Source: Sinomicrobium pectinilyticum
GTDB taxonomy: Bacteria; Bacteroidota; Bacteroidia; Flavobacteriales; Flavobacteriaceae
DNA: 64,000 bases
Assembly: GCF_003725735.1 (NCBI RefSeq)
Contig: NZ_RJTM01000072.1
Span: 1-64,000 of the forward strand
Direction of reading: 5' to 3'
How positions within the stretch are numbered: the first letter of the stretch is position 1; each line of letters starts with the position of its first letter. Positions 41,968 to 51,250 of the stretch are shown in pieces. The notes beneath the pieces are model-generated. The model was not told the DNA's origin. It did no database searches and worked only from the letters and a program-made list of their open reading frames with translations. Both the position numbers and the translations under genes were made by a program.

Positions 41968-43791
41968 ATGTTGAGAATAATAATTTTAGCCCTTATCGCC
42001 TTTACCGCATTTTATGGCCAGGGGTATGGTCAGGAGACGATTCATAATGTATATGGCAGGACTTTTCTGAGCCTTAATGGCCCGTGGAATTATATTATGG
42101 ACCCTTACCAGATGGGATACCTGGATTACAGGCAAAAGCCCTTTGACCAGAGCAAATCGGGAAAAGGAGGTTTTTATGATAATCTGACCGATGTGGACAA
42201 AAGTATGAAAGTAGAATACGATTTTACGTACGCTCCTGCCTTAGAGGTTCCGGGAGACTGGAATTCACAGGAGGAAAAACTTTCGTTTTATGAAGGCACG
42301 TTGTGGTATAAAAGGGATTTTGTCATTTCCCCGAAGAACAATAAACGCTACCTGCTTTACTTCGGGGCGGTAAATTATGAGTGTCATGTATATCTCAACG
42401 GAAAAAAACTGGGAGTTCACAAGGGTGGTTTTACCCCCTTCCAGTTCGATGTCTCCGGAAAACTCAACGACGGTAATAATTTTGTAGTACTGATGGTGGA
42501 TAATACCCGGAAAAAGGATGAAATCCCCACGATCAATACCGACTGGTGGAATTACGGAGGGATCACCAGGGATGTTATGCTGGTTGAAACCCCGCCGGTC
42601 TATATTGAAGACTACAAGGTACAATTGTCCAAAGACAACAAAGAGTTTATCGAAGGATTTATCCAAATGAAGGGAAACCATAAACCGGAACATGTCGTAC
42701 TGGAGATTCCGGAACTTGGAATAAAATCATCGTTTACGACAGATAACCGCGGACGGGCAACATTCAGGTTCCGTACGAGGAAAGTGGATTACTGGTCGCC
42801 CGAACATCCAAAATTATACGATGTAACCATAACTTCCGGAAGTGATAAAGTCCATGATAAGATAGGTTTCAGGACCATTCGGACAGTAAACAAGGATATC
42901 CTGCTCAATGGCGAATCCGTTTTCCTGAAAGGAATTTCCATACATGATGAAAATCCGATCCTTGGCGGAAGATTGCGGTCCGAAGGTGATATGAGGATGA
43001 TGCTCAACTGGGCCAAGGAACTCGGATGTAACTATATCCGTCTGGCACATTATACCCACAATGAAACCATACTTCGCCTGGCCGATGAGATCGGTTTGCT
43101 GGTCTGGGCGGAGATCCCGGTATACTGGACGATATCCTGGACTAACCCTCATACCTATGCCAATGCCGAAAATCAGCTTGCCGTAGGTATAGACAGAGAT
43201 AAGAACAGGGCCAGTATCATCATCTGGTCCGTAGGGAATGAAACCCCGGTTACCGAGGAGCGGAATATCTTTATGGGCCGTCTCGTCGACAAGGCGAAAA
43301 GTCTTGATGATACCCGATTGGTGGCTGCGGCACTGGAAGTAGAGCGGGAAGGATATACGATTAAGGTAGAAGATCCTCTCGGCGATAAACTGGACCTGGC
43401 AAGCTTTAACGAATATGGAGGCTGGTATTGGTCTGCCCCCAAGGAATTACCGAAGTACTCCTTTGATATCAGGTTTAATAAACCGGTGGTAATCTCGGAA
43501 TTCGGGGCCGGAGCACTGGCCGGGTTTCACGGCGACGAGGATACGGTCTGGAGTGAAGAACACCAGGAACTGGTTTATATCAACCAGATTAAAATGCTCG
43601 AAAAAATGGACGCCCTTCGTGGCATGACCCCCTGGATACTTGTCGATTTCAAGTCCCCGCGACGGCAACATCCCGTTTATCAGAATTTCTGGAACAGAAA
43701 AGGACTGATATCCAATACAGGGAAGAAGAAAAAGGCATTTTACGTACTGCAGGATTATTATAAAACCAAAACAATGGGAAAAACTAATTAA
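41968..43791 (+). CDS. GH2-family glycoside hydrolase, glucuronidase-like
   Basis: A 607-residue exported enzyme (signal peptide 1-21, ends GYGQE). GH2 architecture: N-terminal jelly roll (about 30-190; YEGTLWYKRDF, HVYLNGKKLGVHKGGFTPF), immunoglobulin-like domain (about 195-295), and a TIM barrel. The acid/base Glu is in WSVGNETP (about 424) and the nucleophile Glu in VISEFGAGA (about 509). NRKG near residue 575 fits the N-x-K motif that binds the uronate carboxylate in beta-glucuronidases, so beta-glucuronidase or galacturonidase activity is plausible; beta-galactosidase is not excluded. It lies 64 bases after susD in the PUL 1 operon. Confidence 0.85.
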   Translation: MLRIIILALIAFTAFYGQGYGQETIHNVYGRTFLSLNGPWNYIMDPYQMGYLDYRQKPFDQSKSGKGGFYDNLTDVDKSMKVEYDFTYAPALEVPGDWNSQEEKLSFYEGTLWYKRDFVISPKNNKRYLLYFGAVNYECHVYLNGKKLGVHKGGFTPFQFDVSGKLNDGNNFVVLMVDNTRKKDEIPTINTDWWNYGGITRDVMLVETPPVYIEDYKVQLSKDNKEFIEGFIQMKGNHKPEHVVLEIPELGIKSSFTTDNRGRATFRFRTRKVDYWSPEHPKLYDVTITSGSDKVHDKIGFRTIRTVNKDILLNGESVFLKGISIHDENPILGGRLRSEGDMRMMLNWAKELGCNYIRLAHYTHNETILRLADEIGLLVWAEIPVYWTISWTNPHTYANAENQLAVGIDRDKNRASIIIWSVGNETPVTEERNIFMGRLVDKAKSLDDTRLVAAALEVEREGYTIKVEDPLGDKLDLASFNEYGGWYWSAPKELPKYSFDIRFNKPVVISEFGAGALAGFHGDEDTVWSEEHQELVYINQIKMLEKMDALRGMTPWILVDFKSPRRQHPVYQNFWNRKGLISNTGKKKKAFYVLQDYYKTKTMGKTN

Positions 43792-43820
43792 TCTTCTTGA
43801 ACATTCTTAAAAAATACACC

Positions 43821-44957
43821 ATGAAATATAAATTCAGACTTTTCGCATTAGTAGTCCTCCTGACGTCCTGTTCCTGCTCTCAGGATGAAAGGATAGTCTT
43901 TGTAGACGGGGAGCAGCCCCTCGAGCAACCTGTCGATTCGGCATTTCCCACCGCACAGGAGATTATCCTGGACATGAAAGCCGGGTTTAATCTGGGCAAT
44001 ACGTTTGATAACGGAATTAATGCAACTTCATTTTCGGGAATAAAACCTATTGTGGACCTCTACACGAATGCAGGGATGAAGCATATGCGGATTCCTACCA
44101 CCTGGATGGACCGTTTTGAAGATCACCTGGCGGACAGTGAAGGGAATATAAATATAAACCACCCGAGATTTCTCGAACTTGTTCAGGTAATCGACTATGC
44201 GATTGAACGAGATATATATGTGATTCTGAATACACATCACGAACATTGGCTCAAGGATCATTACGACGGATCTGCCGGGTTTGATAATAAATTCCGGAAC
44301 TTGTGGAGCGGGATCGCGACCTACTTCAGGGAATACCCGGTAAACCTCGTTTTTGAGGTCCTCAATGAACCCGAGGGGAATCTGGGAGAAAACGATGGTT
44401 CGGGCCCTTTTCCCGATCCCACCGATCCTACTGCACTCGAATATACGAGAAAAATAAATAAAATAGGTTATGACGCTATCAGGGCCACCGGAGGAAATAA
44501 CACCACCCGTATTATCATGGTGGGGACCAACGGGCAGGGAAATGCGTTATATATCGATGAAGTTTATCCGAACAAGTCCAGTCTTCCGGGGGAAGGGGCA
44601 GACCCGTACCTGGCTATTCAGGTCCATAGTTATTCGCCCTGGTCTTTTTGCGGGGAAACAGGGAGCAATGCGGCATTTCCCGGAAGTTCTTTCTTTGAAA
44701 CAGGAATTCAGGAGGTCAGCGTGCATTCCACCTTATTGGGTGTTCCGGTGAATTACGGTGAGTTCGGGGTAGGGAGAAGCAGTAATACGGGCGAACGCAA
44801 TACTGACCTGGTCCGGGGGTATTATAAAACAATGGCCGATGCCATATTGGGGCAATCCATGTCCTACTGCGTATGGGACGACCGTGGATGGTTCGGGTTG
44901 GTTAACAATTCCGGTACTGAATTTACCTATGGCATAGTGCCTTTTATGTTACAATAA
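43821..44957 (+). CDS. GH5-family endoglycanase lipoprotein
   Basis: A 378-residue lipoprotein when started at MKYKFRLFALV (8 upstream codons are open but precede the signal peptide). The lipobox LLTSCSCS lies near residue 16. GH5 features: AGFNLGNTFDN, MRIPTTW, INTHHEHW-type LNTHHEHW, acid/base Glu in LVFEVLNEPEG (about 184) and nucleophile Glu in VNYGEFGVG (about 312). GH5 acts on beta-1,4-glucans, mannans or related backbones; the subfamily is not certain, and the GFNLGNT start is common in GH5_2/4/25-type enzymes. It is probably surface-exposed and makes the first cut before import by SusC/SusD. Confidence 0.9.
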   Translation: MKYKFRLFALVVLLTSCSCSQDERIVFVDGEQPLEQPVDSAFPTAQEIILDMKAGFNLGNTFDNGINATSFSGIKPIVDLYTNAGMKHMRIPTTWMDRFEDHLADSEGNININHPRFLELVQVIDYAIERDIYVILNTHHEHWLKDHYDGSAGFDNKFRNLWSGIATYFREYPVNLVFEVLNEPEGNLGENDGSGPFPDPTDPTALEYTRKINKIGYDAIRATGGNNTTRIIMVGTNGQGNALYIDEVYPNKSSLPGEGADPYLAIQVHSYSPWSFCGETGSNAAFPGSSFFETGIQEVSVHSTLLGVPVNYGEFGVGRSSNTGERNTDLVRGYYKTMADAILGQSMSYCVWDDRGWFGLVNNSGTEFTYGIVPFMLQ

Positions 44958-45068
44958 TTTTAGCCGGAACAAATTTTGTCCTGGATTTCCAGGGAGGATT
45001 GAGTATCACTGCTCCCGATCCCGATTATCGGGATTATTGCAGTTGCTTTACTTTCTATAAATTTTTTA

Positions 45069-45134
45069 CCACTGATTCACGAATCTCTATATATAATCTA
45101 TAGTAGTGTAAAAAAATGATTCGTGAATCCGTGG
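45069..45134. terminator. Long inverted repeat between PUL 1 and PUL 2 operons
   Basis: A 17-base arm CCACTGATTCACGAATC (45069-45085) matches GATTCGTGAATCCGTGG (45118-45134) with one mismatch around a 32-base A+T-rich loop. A further hairpin (CCCGAT/ATCGGG) lies near 45017-45033. The convergent operons end on both sides, so a bidirectional terminator or a small mobile repeat is likely. Confidence 0.5.
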
Positions 45135-45224
45135 CAAACCGACTTTCAGTCTACCACAAACCTATGGACTTCAAGTCTGTGGTGTAGTGGTATAGCGTAT
45201 CTTTAAGAAGTTTTTGCGGTCACT

Positions 45225-45836
45225 TCAGTAATTTGTCACTCCCTTACAATTGAGTTTGGAAAGGATATACCCTTCGTTGATATCATAGGTAATACAGGAC
45301 AATACAGAGTTCTCCTGGCGGATTTTCCGATAATTTTTTAGCGGCAGGCCTATCAGGTGAGCTATGAGAAAACGGTTTACGGCATTGTGGGCAACGACCA
45401 GGACATTCCCTTCCGGATGATGGGTATGCAGTTCTTCCATAAAGGAGGAGAGCCGTTGTATAAGTCCCGATGCCGTTTCACCTGTTCCCCCGGCGGGATG
45501 GTTTTCCGGAGCGGTATTCCAGTTATGCCACAAGTCAGGGGCTTCGGCGATAAATTCGCTCCGGGTCTTTCCTTCCCAACGGCCGAAATCCAGTTCTGTT
45601 AGCCTTTCGTCTACAAGTATTTGCTGGTCCGGGGCAGCGGTAACAGCCGTTTTATATGCCCGTTTGAGGGGAGAACAGTAAACCGCCTCAAACCGGATGT
45701 TCCGGATGAGGTTGCGCAGGTTTTCGGCTTGCGATATGCCTTTTTCATTGAGTTTCACATCTGTTTTTCCGCAGTATCGGTTGCCGTCGGCATTGAAGGG
45801 GGTTTCCCCGTGCCTTGCAAGGTATATATTAAGCAT
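45225..45836 (-). CDS. Histidine phosphatase family (phosphoglycerate mutase-like) protein
   Basis: A 203-residue cytosolic phosphatase. The catalytic motif is LARHGETPFN (His about 9) with Arg and later SPLKRAYKTA, the acid/base Glu in LTELDFGRWEG, and the second His in VVAHNAVNRF. The set resembles broad-specificity cobalamin-type or sugar phosphatases. Its substrate is probably a small sugar or polyol phosphate, from context with two FGGY kinases. It overlaps the upstream kinase by 8 bases and is the last gene of the 18-kb leftward PUL 2 series. Confidence 0.85.
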   Translation of the reverse strand: MLNIYLARHGETPFNADGNRYCGKTDVKLNEKGISQAENLRNLIRNIRFEAVYCSPLKRAYKTAVTAAPDQQILVDERLTELDFGRWEGKTRSEFIAEAPDLWHNWNTAPENHPAGGTGETASGLIQRLSSFMEELHTHHPEGNVLVVAHNAVNRFLIAHLIGLPLKNYRKIRQENSVLSCITYDINEGYILSKLNCKGVTNY

Positions 45837-47265
45837 AGTCTTCTTGTTTTATGTATTTTTTTGTTTCCATCAGCCGGAGAAACTGTTCGTATTGCCTCTC
45901 ATAAGCTTCATTCAGTCCGGTATCGGGAAGAACTTCTTTTTCCATTCGTATCAGTTCTTTCCCCGCTTCCGTAAGCGTCCCGAAAAAAGTTTGTGAAGCG
46001 GCCAGGACCGCGGCACCGAAAGCCCCGGATGTGTATTTCATTTTGTATACAGGTAAATTCAGTACACTGCTCCTGATCTTGAGCCATAACGGGCTGTTAC
46101 TGCCCCCTCCGGCGGTATAGACCGCTTCAATATTCTCTCCGGACAGTTTTTGTGCCAGGGTATAGGCCATTCGTTCTACAAAAGCTACCCCTTCCATATT
46201 GGAGGCGTAGAGAATGGCCCTGGAAATATCGTCCGGGCTAAACCCGACAGCCTCGGGGGCTATAAAGGGAAAGCGCTCTCCCTTTTGTACCAGGGGAAAA
46301 CTCATTTTGCCTGTAGGAATATTGTCTGCAGCCTCTCTTTCCACAAGGTCCAGCCCCTTCCCGAAATCGCGGCTCACCCAGTCGGCACCGATATTCCCGG
46401 CACCGCCGGGCATCCAGTAGCCCTGCGGATGCTTATGACTGTAAAATCTTCCGACCGGATCGATCATCTGCTTTTGGGTAACGCCCTTGATCACAAGCGT
46501 GGTGCCGATGGTGGTATTCCACGTCCCCGGGTAGATGGCTCCGGAAGCGATCTGGGAAGCACAGCCGTCAGTAATCCCCGTCGTTACTTTCGGGCGGTTC
46601 TTAAAACCGAGGGCTTGTGCGGTTTCCGGGCTCATGGTGCCGATAACCGTACCTGACGGAAGCACTTCCGGCATCCATGCCCCGGAAAGCCCGAGTTCCG
46701 AAAACAGGTATTCCGGCCAAATCTCGTTTGCAGTGTCGTATCCCGATTTCAGGGCATTGGTATGGTCCGTTACCCCCCAGACGCCAGATAATTTACCCGT
46801 GATATAGTCAGCAGCATGAACCCACCGGGCTATGCTTTCCGTCTTTCCGGGGTGATTTTCGGCAAACCAGATCATTTTGGACAGCCCGCTCGAAGCGTTA
46901 AACCCGGTATAGCCCTTACTGTTTTGCCGGGCAACTTCCATACAGCGTTTTCCCTGTACGGCCGACCTTTTATCACTGTACATCAGTGCCGGGTGCAGGG
47001 GCCTGTTCTCCCGATCCAGGGGGATGACCGTTCCCGAGGTAGAGGTAACGGAAATACTTTCTATACTGTTCTTTATATCGTCATTGATGTTCTTTTGTAT
47101 GAGATAGCGGCAGCAGTCCCACCACATTTCCGGGGATTGTTCCTGCCGGGAATCTTCGGTGAGTTTAAAAATTTCTTCTCCGTTAACCACCTGGTTTCCC
47201 GAAATATCGGTTACGGCTATCCGGGCACCCTGGGTGCCGATATCAATTCCTAAAAAATATCGCAT
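45829..47265 (-). CDS. FGGY-family carbohydrate kinase (D-ribulokinase/xylulokinase-like)
   Basis: A 478-residue kinase when started at MRYFLGIDIGTQGAR; the frame is open for 16 more codons, but these would overlap the upstream kinase and precede the conserved start. N-terminal ATP-binding motif GIDIGTQGARIAV; ITDGCASQIASGA; TTIGTTLVIKGV (phosphate-2-like); AGGGSNSPLW near the C-terminus. The pattern is nearest to D-ribulose/xylulose kinases. It would phosphorylate a ketose or polyol made inside the cell. It lies 15 bases after the other FGGY kinase, with 8-base overlap to the phosphatase. Confidence 0.85.
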   Translation of the reverse strand: MRYFLGIDIGTQGARIAVTDISGNQVVNGEEIFKLTEDSRQEQSPEMWWDCCRYLIQKNINDDIKNSIESISVTSTSGTVIPLDRENRPLHPALMYSDKRSAVQGKRCMEVARQNSKGYTGFNASSGLSKMIWFAENHPGKTESIARWVHAADYITGKLSGVWGVTDHTNALKSGYDTANEIWPEYLFSELGLSGAWMPEVLPSGTVIGTMSPETAQALGFKNRPKVTTGITDGCASQIASGAIYPGTWNTTIGTTLVIKGVTQKQMIDPVGRFYSHKHPQGYWMPGGAGNIGADWVSRDFGKGLDLVEREAADNIPTGKMSFPLVQKGERFPFIAPEAVGFSPDDISRAILYASNMEGVAFVERMAYTLAQKLSGENIEAVYTAGGGSNSPLWLKIRSSVLNLPVYKMKYTSGAFGAAVLAASQTFFGTLTEAGKELIRMEKEVLPDTGLNEAYERQYEQFLRLMETKKYIKQEDYA

Positions 47266-47279
47266 GTTTTTTGCTGGTC

Positions 47280-48725
47280 TTATCTGATAAAAGTTTCTCT
47301 GGTTTGTCGCCACGCCTCCGAAACGGATGCGGGTACCTTGTTTTTCGGAAAATATTCGGTAATGGAATCCTCCGGGGGCTGTACCTTCAGTCCGTATGTC
47401 TGGTTACAACAATAAGCTGCCCCCGCTATTGTGGCGTGTTCAGAGCCGGTGTGTATCCTTATTTTTTTCTGTAACACATCAGCCAGGATACGGGCAAACG
47501 TAGCACTCTGAAATCCGCCGCCACATCCCCAGATATAGTCTTTATCATGGCCGTTTACCGATTGCAGGTAGTTGTAGTTCTCCGCAATGCAGAAAGCCAT
47601 GTCCCACAGGGTGGCCAGCATAAAATCCGACCGCTTCAGGTGATGGGGAACAGGAGTGATGAACCGGAATCCCCCGGTAGTGATCGCACTTGTTTCGGAA
47701 GCAATGAGGGATCCCAGCGAGGCTACACACGACGGATCGTTGTAAGGACTCATCTCTTCTTCGATGCGGGCGTATCCGCAATCGGGATAGAACAGGGATT
47801 TTAAGCGCTGGTAGTTAAGGCCCGTGACCCCAGCGTTGGTTTCCAGTACAAAATGATCGGGGTCGGTATGCCTTCCGGTCCAGGTTTTCATTTGCGGATC
47901 GAGCGTGTAGGAGGGAAGCAGTTTTACAACGGGGGTCGTGGTCCCCGCCACAACGATCACATCATCGGTCTCGGGCCGGGTGCTGTGAATGGCCAGTTGG
48001 GTGTCCGCACCGCCGACGATCACTTCGGTTTCCCCGGAAATACCGAGTTTTTCCGCAATTTCGGGCAAAACGCTGCCGAGCAGGGTCCCCGATTCCCTCA
48101 GTGGGGGAAGGATACCGGGGTTGATGTCAAATTCCCTGCATAACCCGGCAGACCATTGCCTGGCCGAAATATCATACAGTAGTGTTTCGGAAGCCTGGGA
48201 ATGCTCGTATCCCGCGACCCCGCAAAACCGGTATTGCGCCCAGTCGCTGATACTCATACATGTTTCCGTGGCGTTGAACAATTCGGGGCGTTTCTTTTTA
48301 ATACCATACAGTTTTAATGCTGAAAAAATGGAACCGGGAAACCTTCCGCAAAGACGGTATATCTTTTCGGGGTCGGTGATGACCGATTCCCATTCCCGTC
48401 CCCTGTGATCGTGGTTGGGAAGCCCGATAAGGCTACGGCCTTCCCGGTCGGTGAGAACGATACCCTCGCGCTGGCTCGATGCCGTTATGGCCCTGATCTT
48501 AATATCTGGAAAGCGGGACAACAGCTTTCCGGCCAATGTCATGATCTGCTCCCACAATTGTTCGGGATCGAAATAAAGGGCTTCGGGATGGGTATCATCC
48601 CGGTGATAATGTACTTCGTCGCGTTCTATACCGATTAGTTTCCCGTGGGAATCGATCAGGGCTACCCGTACATTTCCCGTTCCGATATCGGTAACCAGGT
48701 AATTGAATGTTTTGTCGGTATTCAT
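47280..48725 (-). CDS. FGGY-family kinase with LsrK-like features
   Basis: A 481-residue kinase. The N-terminus VTDIGTGNVRVALID, SSQREGIVLTD, ISDWAQYRFCG, ILPPLRESGTLLGSVLPEIAEKLG and VIVGGADTQLA resemble AI-2 kinase LsrK more than glycerol kinase or xylulokinase. AAGTTTPVVKLL-type VVAGTTTPVVK and GCGGGFQSATFARILADV are the other FGGY landmarks. No lsr transport or LsrF/LsrG genes lie nearby, so AI-2 is less likely than a polyol or tetrose substrate. It starts 3 bases after the 2-hydroxyacid dehydrogenase gene, in the same operon. Confidence 0.8.
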   Translation of the reverse strand: MNTDKTFNYLVTDIGTGNVRVALIDSHGKLIGIERDEVHYHRDDTHPEALYFDPEQLWEQIMTLAGKLLSRFPDIKIRAITASSQREGIVLTDREGRSLIGLPNHDHRGREWESVITDPEKIYRLCGRFPGSIFSALKLYGIKKKRPELFNATETCMSISDWAQYRFCGVAGYEHSQASETLLYDISARQWSAGLCREFDINPGILPPLRESGTLLGSVLPEIAEKLGISGETEVIVGGADTQLAIHSTRPETDDVIVVAGTTTPVVKLLPSYTLDPQMKTWTGRHTDPDHFVLETNAGVTGLNYQRLKSLFYPDCGYARIEEEMSPYNDPSCVASLGSLIASETSAITTGGFRFITPVPHHLKRSDFMLATLWDMAFCIAENYNYLQSVNGHDKDYIWGCGGGFQSATFARILADVLQKKIRIHTGSEHATIAGAAYCCNQTYGLKVQPPEDSITEYFPKNKVPASVSEAWRQTRETFIR

Positions 48726-48728
48726 CGG

Positions 48729-49694
48729 TTAAACAGCTTTGGTTTTAGTTTTTTGAAAGGTTTCGAGCAATCTGGCATTCATGATAAACGAATGGTGATC
48801 TTCCACTTCATGCGTGGCCCCGGCGATATGTGGGGTGGCAAAAACATTGGGCAGGTGGATGATCCTGTAATCTGTTTCGTCCGGAGGTTCATGGTCGAAC
48901 ACATCCAGGTACGCACCGAGGATGTGCCTGTTTTCCAAAGCTTCCAACAGGGCCTCCCGGTCTACTACGGCTGCCCGTGCCGTATTGACAAAAACGGCAT
49001 CCTTTTTCATTTTATCGAAGAGACGTTTGTCGATCATGCCTGTGGTCTCGTCATTTACAGGCAAATGTATGGATACAATATCGCTGGTCTCGAACAGGGT
49101 TTCGAGGGAGACGCTTTTATACAGCGGGTTATCTGTAGACACATAAGGGTCGTAATACTGGATATGGCATGGAAAAGCGGTGGTCATTCCGGCGATCTTC
49201 CGGCCGATGTCGCCGAATCCTACGAGTCCGATAGTCTTATTAGCCATTTCATTACCCTTGAACTGCAGGTAGGACGTATGTGCCCCTTTTTCCCATTCTT
49301 CACCTTGCAGCCATGCGACTGCGGGTACCACTTTACGCAGGAGGGTAATGACCCCGGCCAGGAACAACTCGGCCACGGCCTGTGCATTGCGCCCGGGGGT
49401 GTGGAACAGGGGGATGTTCTGTTCTTTGGCTTTAGCTACCGCGACATTGGAAGGGGTGCCCCGGCAAACTCCGATGAACCGGAGATTCGGGAAACTTTCG
49501 ATGACCTTTTCCGAGACCTCGTCGTGTTCGGTGATCAGGGCATCGGCTCCGTGTTCTTTCAGCAGGTCCAGGAGTTCCGTTTCGTTGTAGGCCCTTCCGT
49601 GGGGCTTCCAGGGTTTATATACGATCTCCCCGAAGGCATTCCTGAGTTCATTTAAGGCTTTTTCATGATAAGGTGCGGTAATCAATAATTTCAT
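48729..49694 (-). CDS. D-isomer-specific 2-hydroxyacid dehydrogenase
   Basis: A 321-residue NAD(P)-dependent oxidoreductase. The Rossmann motif is GLVGFGDIGRKIAG (about 153-166). Catalytic Arg is in FVNTARAAVV, Glu in DVFDHEPPDE and His in VFATPHIAGATHEV. The family reduces or oxidises 2-keto/2-hydroxy acids. In this operon it may act on a sugar-acid derived from the polyol catabolic route, for example an aldonate phosphate. The substrate is not readable from sequence. It lies between the small 51-residue frame and the LsrK-like kinase. Confidence 0.9.
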   Translation of the reverse strand: MKLLITAPYHEKALNELRNAFGEIVYKPWKPHGRAYNETELLDLLKEHGADALITEHDEVSEKVIESFPNLRFIGVCRGTPSNVAVAKAKEQNIPLFHTPGRNAQAVAELFLAGVITLLRKVVPAVAWLQGEEWEKGAHTSYLQFKGNEMANKTIGLVGFGDIGRKIAGMTTAFPCHIQYYDPYVSTDNPLYKSVSLETLFETSDIVSIHLPVNDETTGMIDKRLFDKMKKDAVFVNTARAAVVDREALLEALENRHILGAYLDVFDHEPPDETDYRIIHLPNVFATPHIAGATHEVEDHHSFIMNARLLETFQKTKTKAV

Positions 49695-49715
49695 CTGTTT
49701 ATTTTTTATTTGTTT

Positions 49716-49871
49716 TTATAGGTCAGATGGAAATCGGAGATTGGCTTCGCCGATTTTTAATTTGGCAAGCAAATTTTCAATTTCACGAACTCCATCCATT
49801 AAATGTTTAAAACCGTAAGTAATGCCCAAAGTAATCATATCGGTTAGTATGCTGATTTTGCTTATGGGCAT
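49716..49871 (-). CDS. Possible 51-residue protein between operon genes
   Basis: A frame of 51 codons starts MPISKISILTDMIT and ends LRFPSDL with TAA. It lies 62 bases after the MFS gene and 21 bases before the dehydrogenase start, on the operon strand. The composition is protein-like, with a hydrophobic start and a helical middle (GVREIENLLAKLK). No family recognised. It could be a real small gene, or a fragment of a lost gene. The last codons contain a short hairpin (AAATCGG/CCGATTT). Confidence 0.35.
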   Translation of the reverse strand: MPISKISILTDMITLGITYGFKHLMDGVREIENLLAKLKIGEANLRFPSDL

Positions 49872-49933
49872 TTCATTTTATCCAGATTTTAATTAAATGT
49901 ATAGTCACTTTTGGACCGGCGGAAAACATCAGT

Positions 49934-51232
49934 TTATTCTGCCGGCCGTATGGCGTTTGTTTTTGTGATTCCCGAAGCGGTTTTTGCATGCTCCGGAAGA
50001 GTTATAAAACAGGTCAGTACGGCGCTTAAAAAGTAAAGCCCGGCCAGTATCCATACTACGCCTTCATTCCCGAGCGAGCCGATAAACAGTCCTACAATGG
50101 CCGGGCCTGCAAAAACCGCAAGACCGGCTCCCAGGTTTAATATGGACATGGCTGCTCCTTTGTCTTTTTTGACCAGGGAAGGGACCAGTGCCGACAAGGG
50201 GACATACCCGGCTAATAAAATGCCCCACAATATGCCGCATAGCATCACCGGCCAGAAACTGTTTCCGAACAGGACCGGTGAATAAAAAAAGAGCAGCGTA
50301 CTGATCCCGCAACCCACACCGCCGAACCACAGCACCGTATTACGCCATCCGAACAGGTCGCCTATAAAGCCGAAGATCAGGTTAAAGGCAATATTGGCGG
50401 TAAAGATCGTTCCCCAGATCTGGAGCCATTCCGTGGTGGTAAAGCCATACCCGGCCAGATAGGTGGGAATAAATACCGGAAAGGCAAACTGGGCAGTGGT
50501 ATTAATGATACGGACCACTCCTCCGACAAGGACTTTCGGTTGCTCCGTGACTATGGTCAATCCTTTTATCAATTCCTGTCTCCTGGTGTTTCGCTTTTTG
50601 TCGTCGGAACTTTTAAATTTGTCTTTGTTCATGATAATAGCAAAGAATGCCCCGACCAGGACCCAGAAAACGGAACTCCATAAGGTGTTCAGATAACCGA
50701 GCTCCCTGATGGCCCAACTGGAGTAATAGGCTCCGAGGACATTCAGCCCTCCTGTAAAGACAAACCAGAACCAGCCTACGGCGCTTCCCAGCTTCTTCCG
50801 GGGGCTGCGATACGTGATCCATACCAGGAACGAATACGCAAAAAGCGGGTAACCGAACCCCCTGATAGTATACATAAAAAGCATGATACCGTAATCCAGG
50901 TCGGGAAGACCGTATCCTACAAAACCGATCGTTCCGAGAATATAAAGTACAACACCCGTTAACATGGTTCTTCTGGGACCGAACCCTTCCGCCAGTACGC
51001 CGGAGAACCAGGAAGATACGGCAATGGCAACCCCGTACATGGTAAATAGGGTAGCCGAATACTGCATGGATATTCCCTTTTCGATCAGGTAGGGGCTGAG
51101 CCAGCCTTGTTCCACACCGTCTCCCATCATAAAGATCAAAACTCCCAGGTACCCCCAGGCGAGTTGTTTGGGCGGGCCGGCCTTGTTCCACAATGATTTC
51201 AAAGAAAGTTTTGGTGGTTGATTATAAAACAT
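49934..51232 (-). CDS. MFS carrier of the RbtT/DalT/CsbX polyol-permease type
   Basis: A 432-residue inner-membrane carrier with about 12 predicted helices. The N-terminal GDGVEQGWLSPYLIEKG, followed by SSWFSGVLAEGFGPRRTML and YTIRGFGYPLFAYSFLVWI, fits the RbtT/DalT/CsbX polyol permease family, which imports ribitol, arabitol and similar alcohols. The intracellular loop between helices 6 and 7 is charged (KDKFKSSDDKKRNTRRQ). It probably brings a dephosphorylated polyol into the cell. Between it and the phosphodiesterase gene upstream lie 18 bases. Confidence 0.8.
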   Translation of the reverse strand: MFYNQPPKLSLKSLWNKAGPPKQLAWGYLGVLIFMMGDGVEQGWLSPYLIEKGISMQYSATLFTMYGVAIAVSSWFSGVLAEGFGPRRTMLTGVVLYILGTIGFVGYGLPDLDYGIMLFMYTIRGFGYPLFAYSFLVWITYRSPRKKLGSAVGWFWFVFTGGLNVLGAYYSSWAIRELGYLNTLWSSVFWVLVGAFFAIIMNKDKFKSSDDKKRNTRRQELIKGLTIVTEQPKVLVGGVVRIINTTAQFAFPVFIPTYLAGYGFTTTEWLQIWGTIFTANIAFNLIFGFIGDLFGWRNTVLWFGGVGCGISTLLFFYSPVLFGNSFWPVMLCGILWGILLAGYVPLSALVPSLVKKDKGAAMSILNLGAGLAVFAGPAIVGLFIGSLGNEGVVWILAGLYFLSAVLTCFITLPEHAKTASGITKTNAIRPAE

Positions 51233-51250
51233 AAGTTATGATTTAGTATT

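Noticed and set aside
45172-45215. tRNA-D-arm-like sequence GTGTAGTGGTATAGC
   Set aside because: No other tRNA arms can be folded around it; likely chance.
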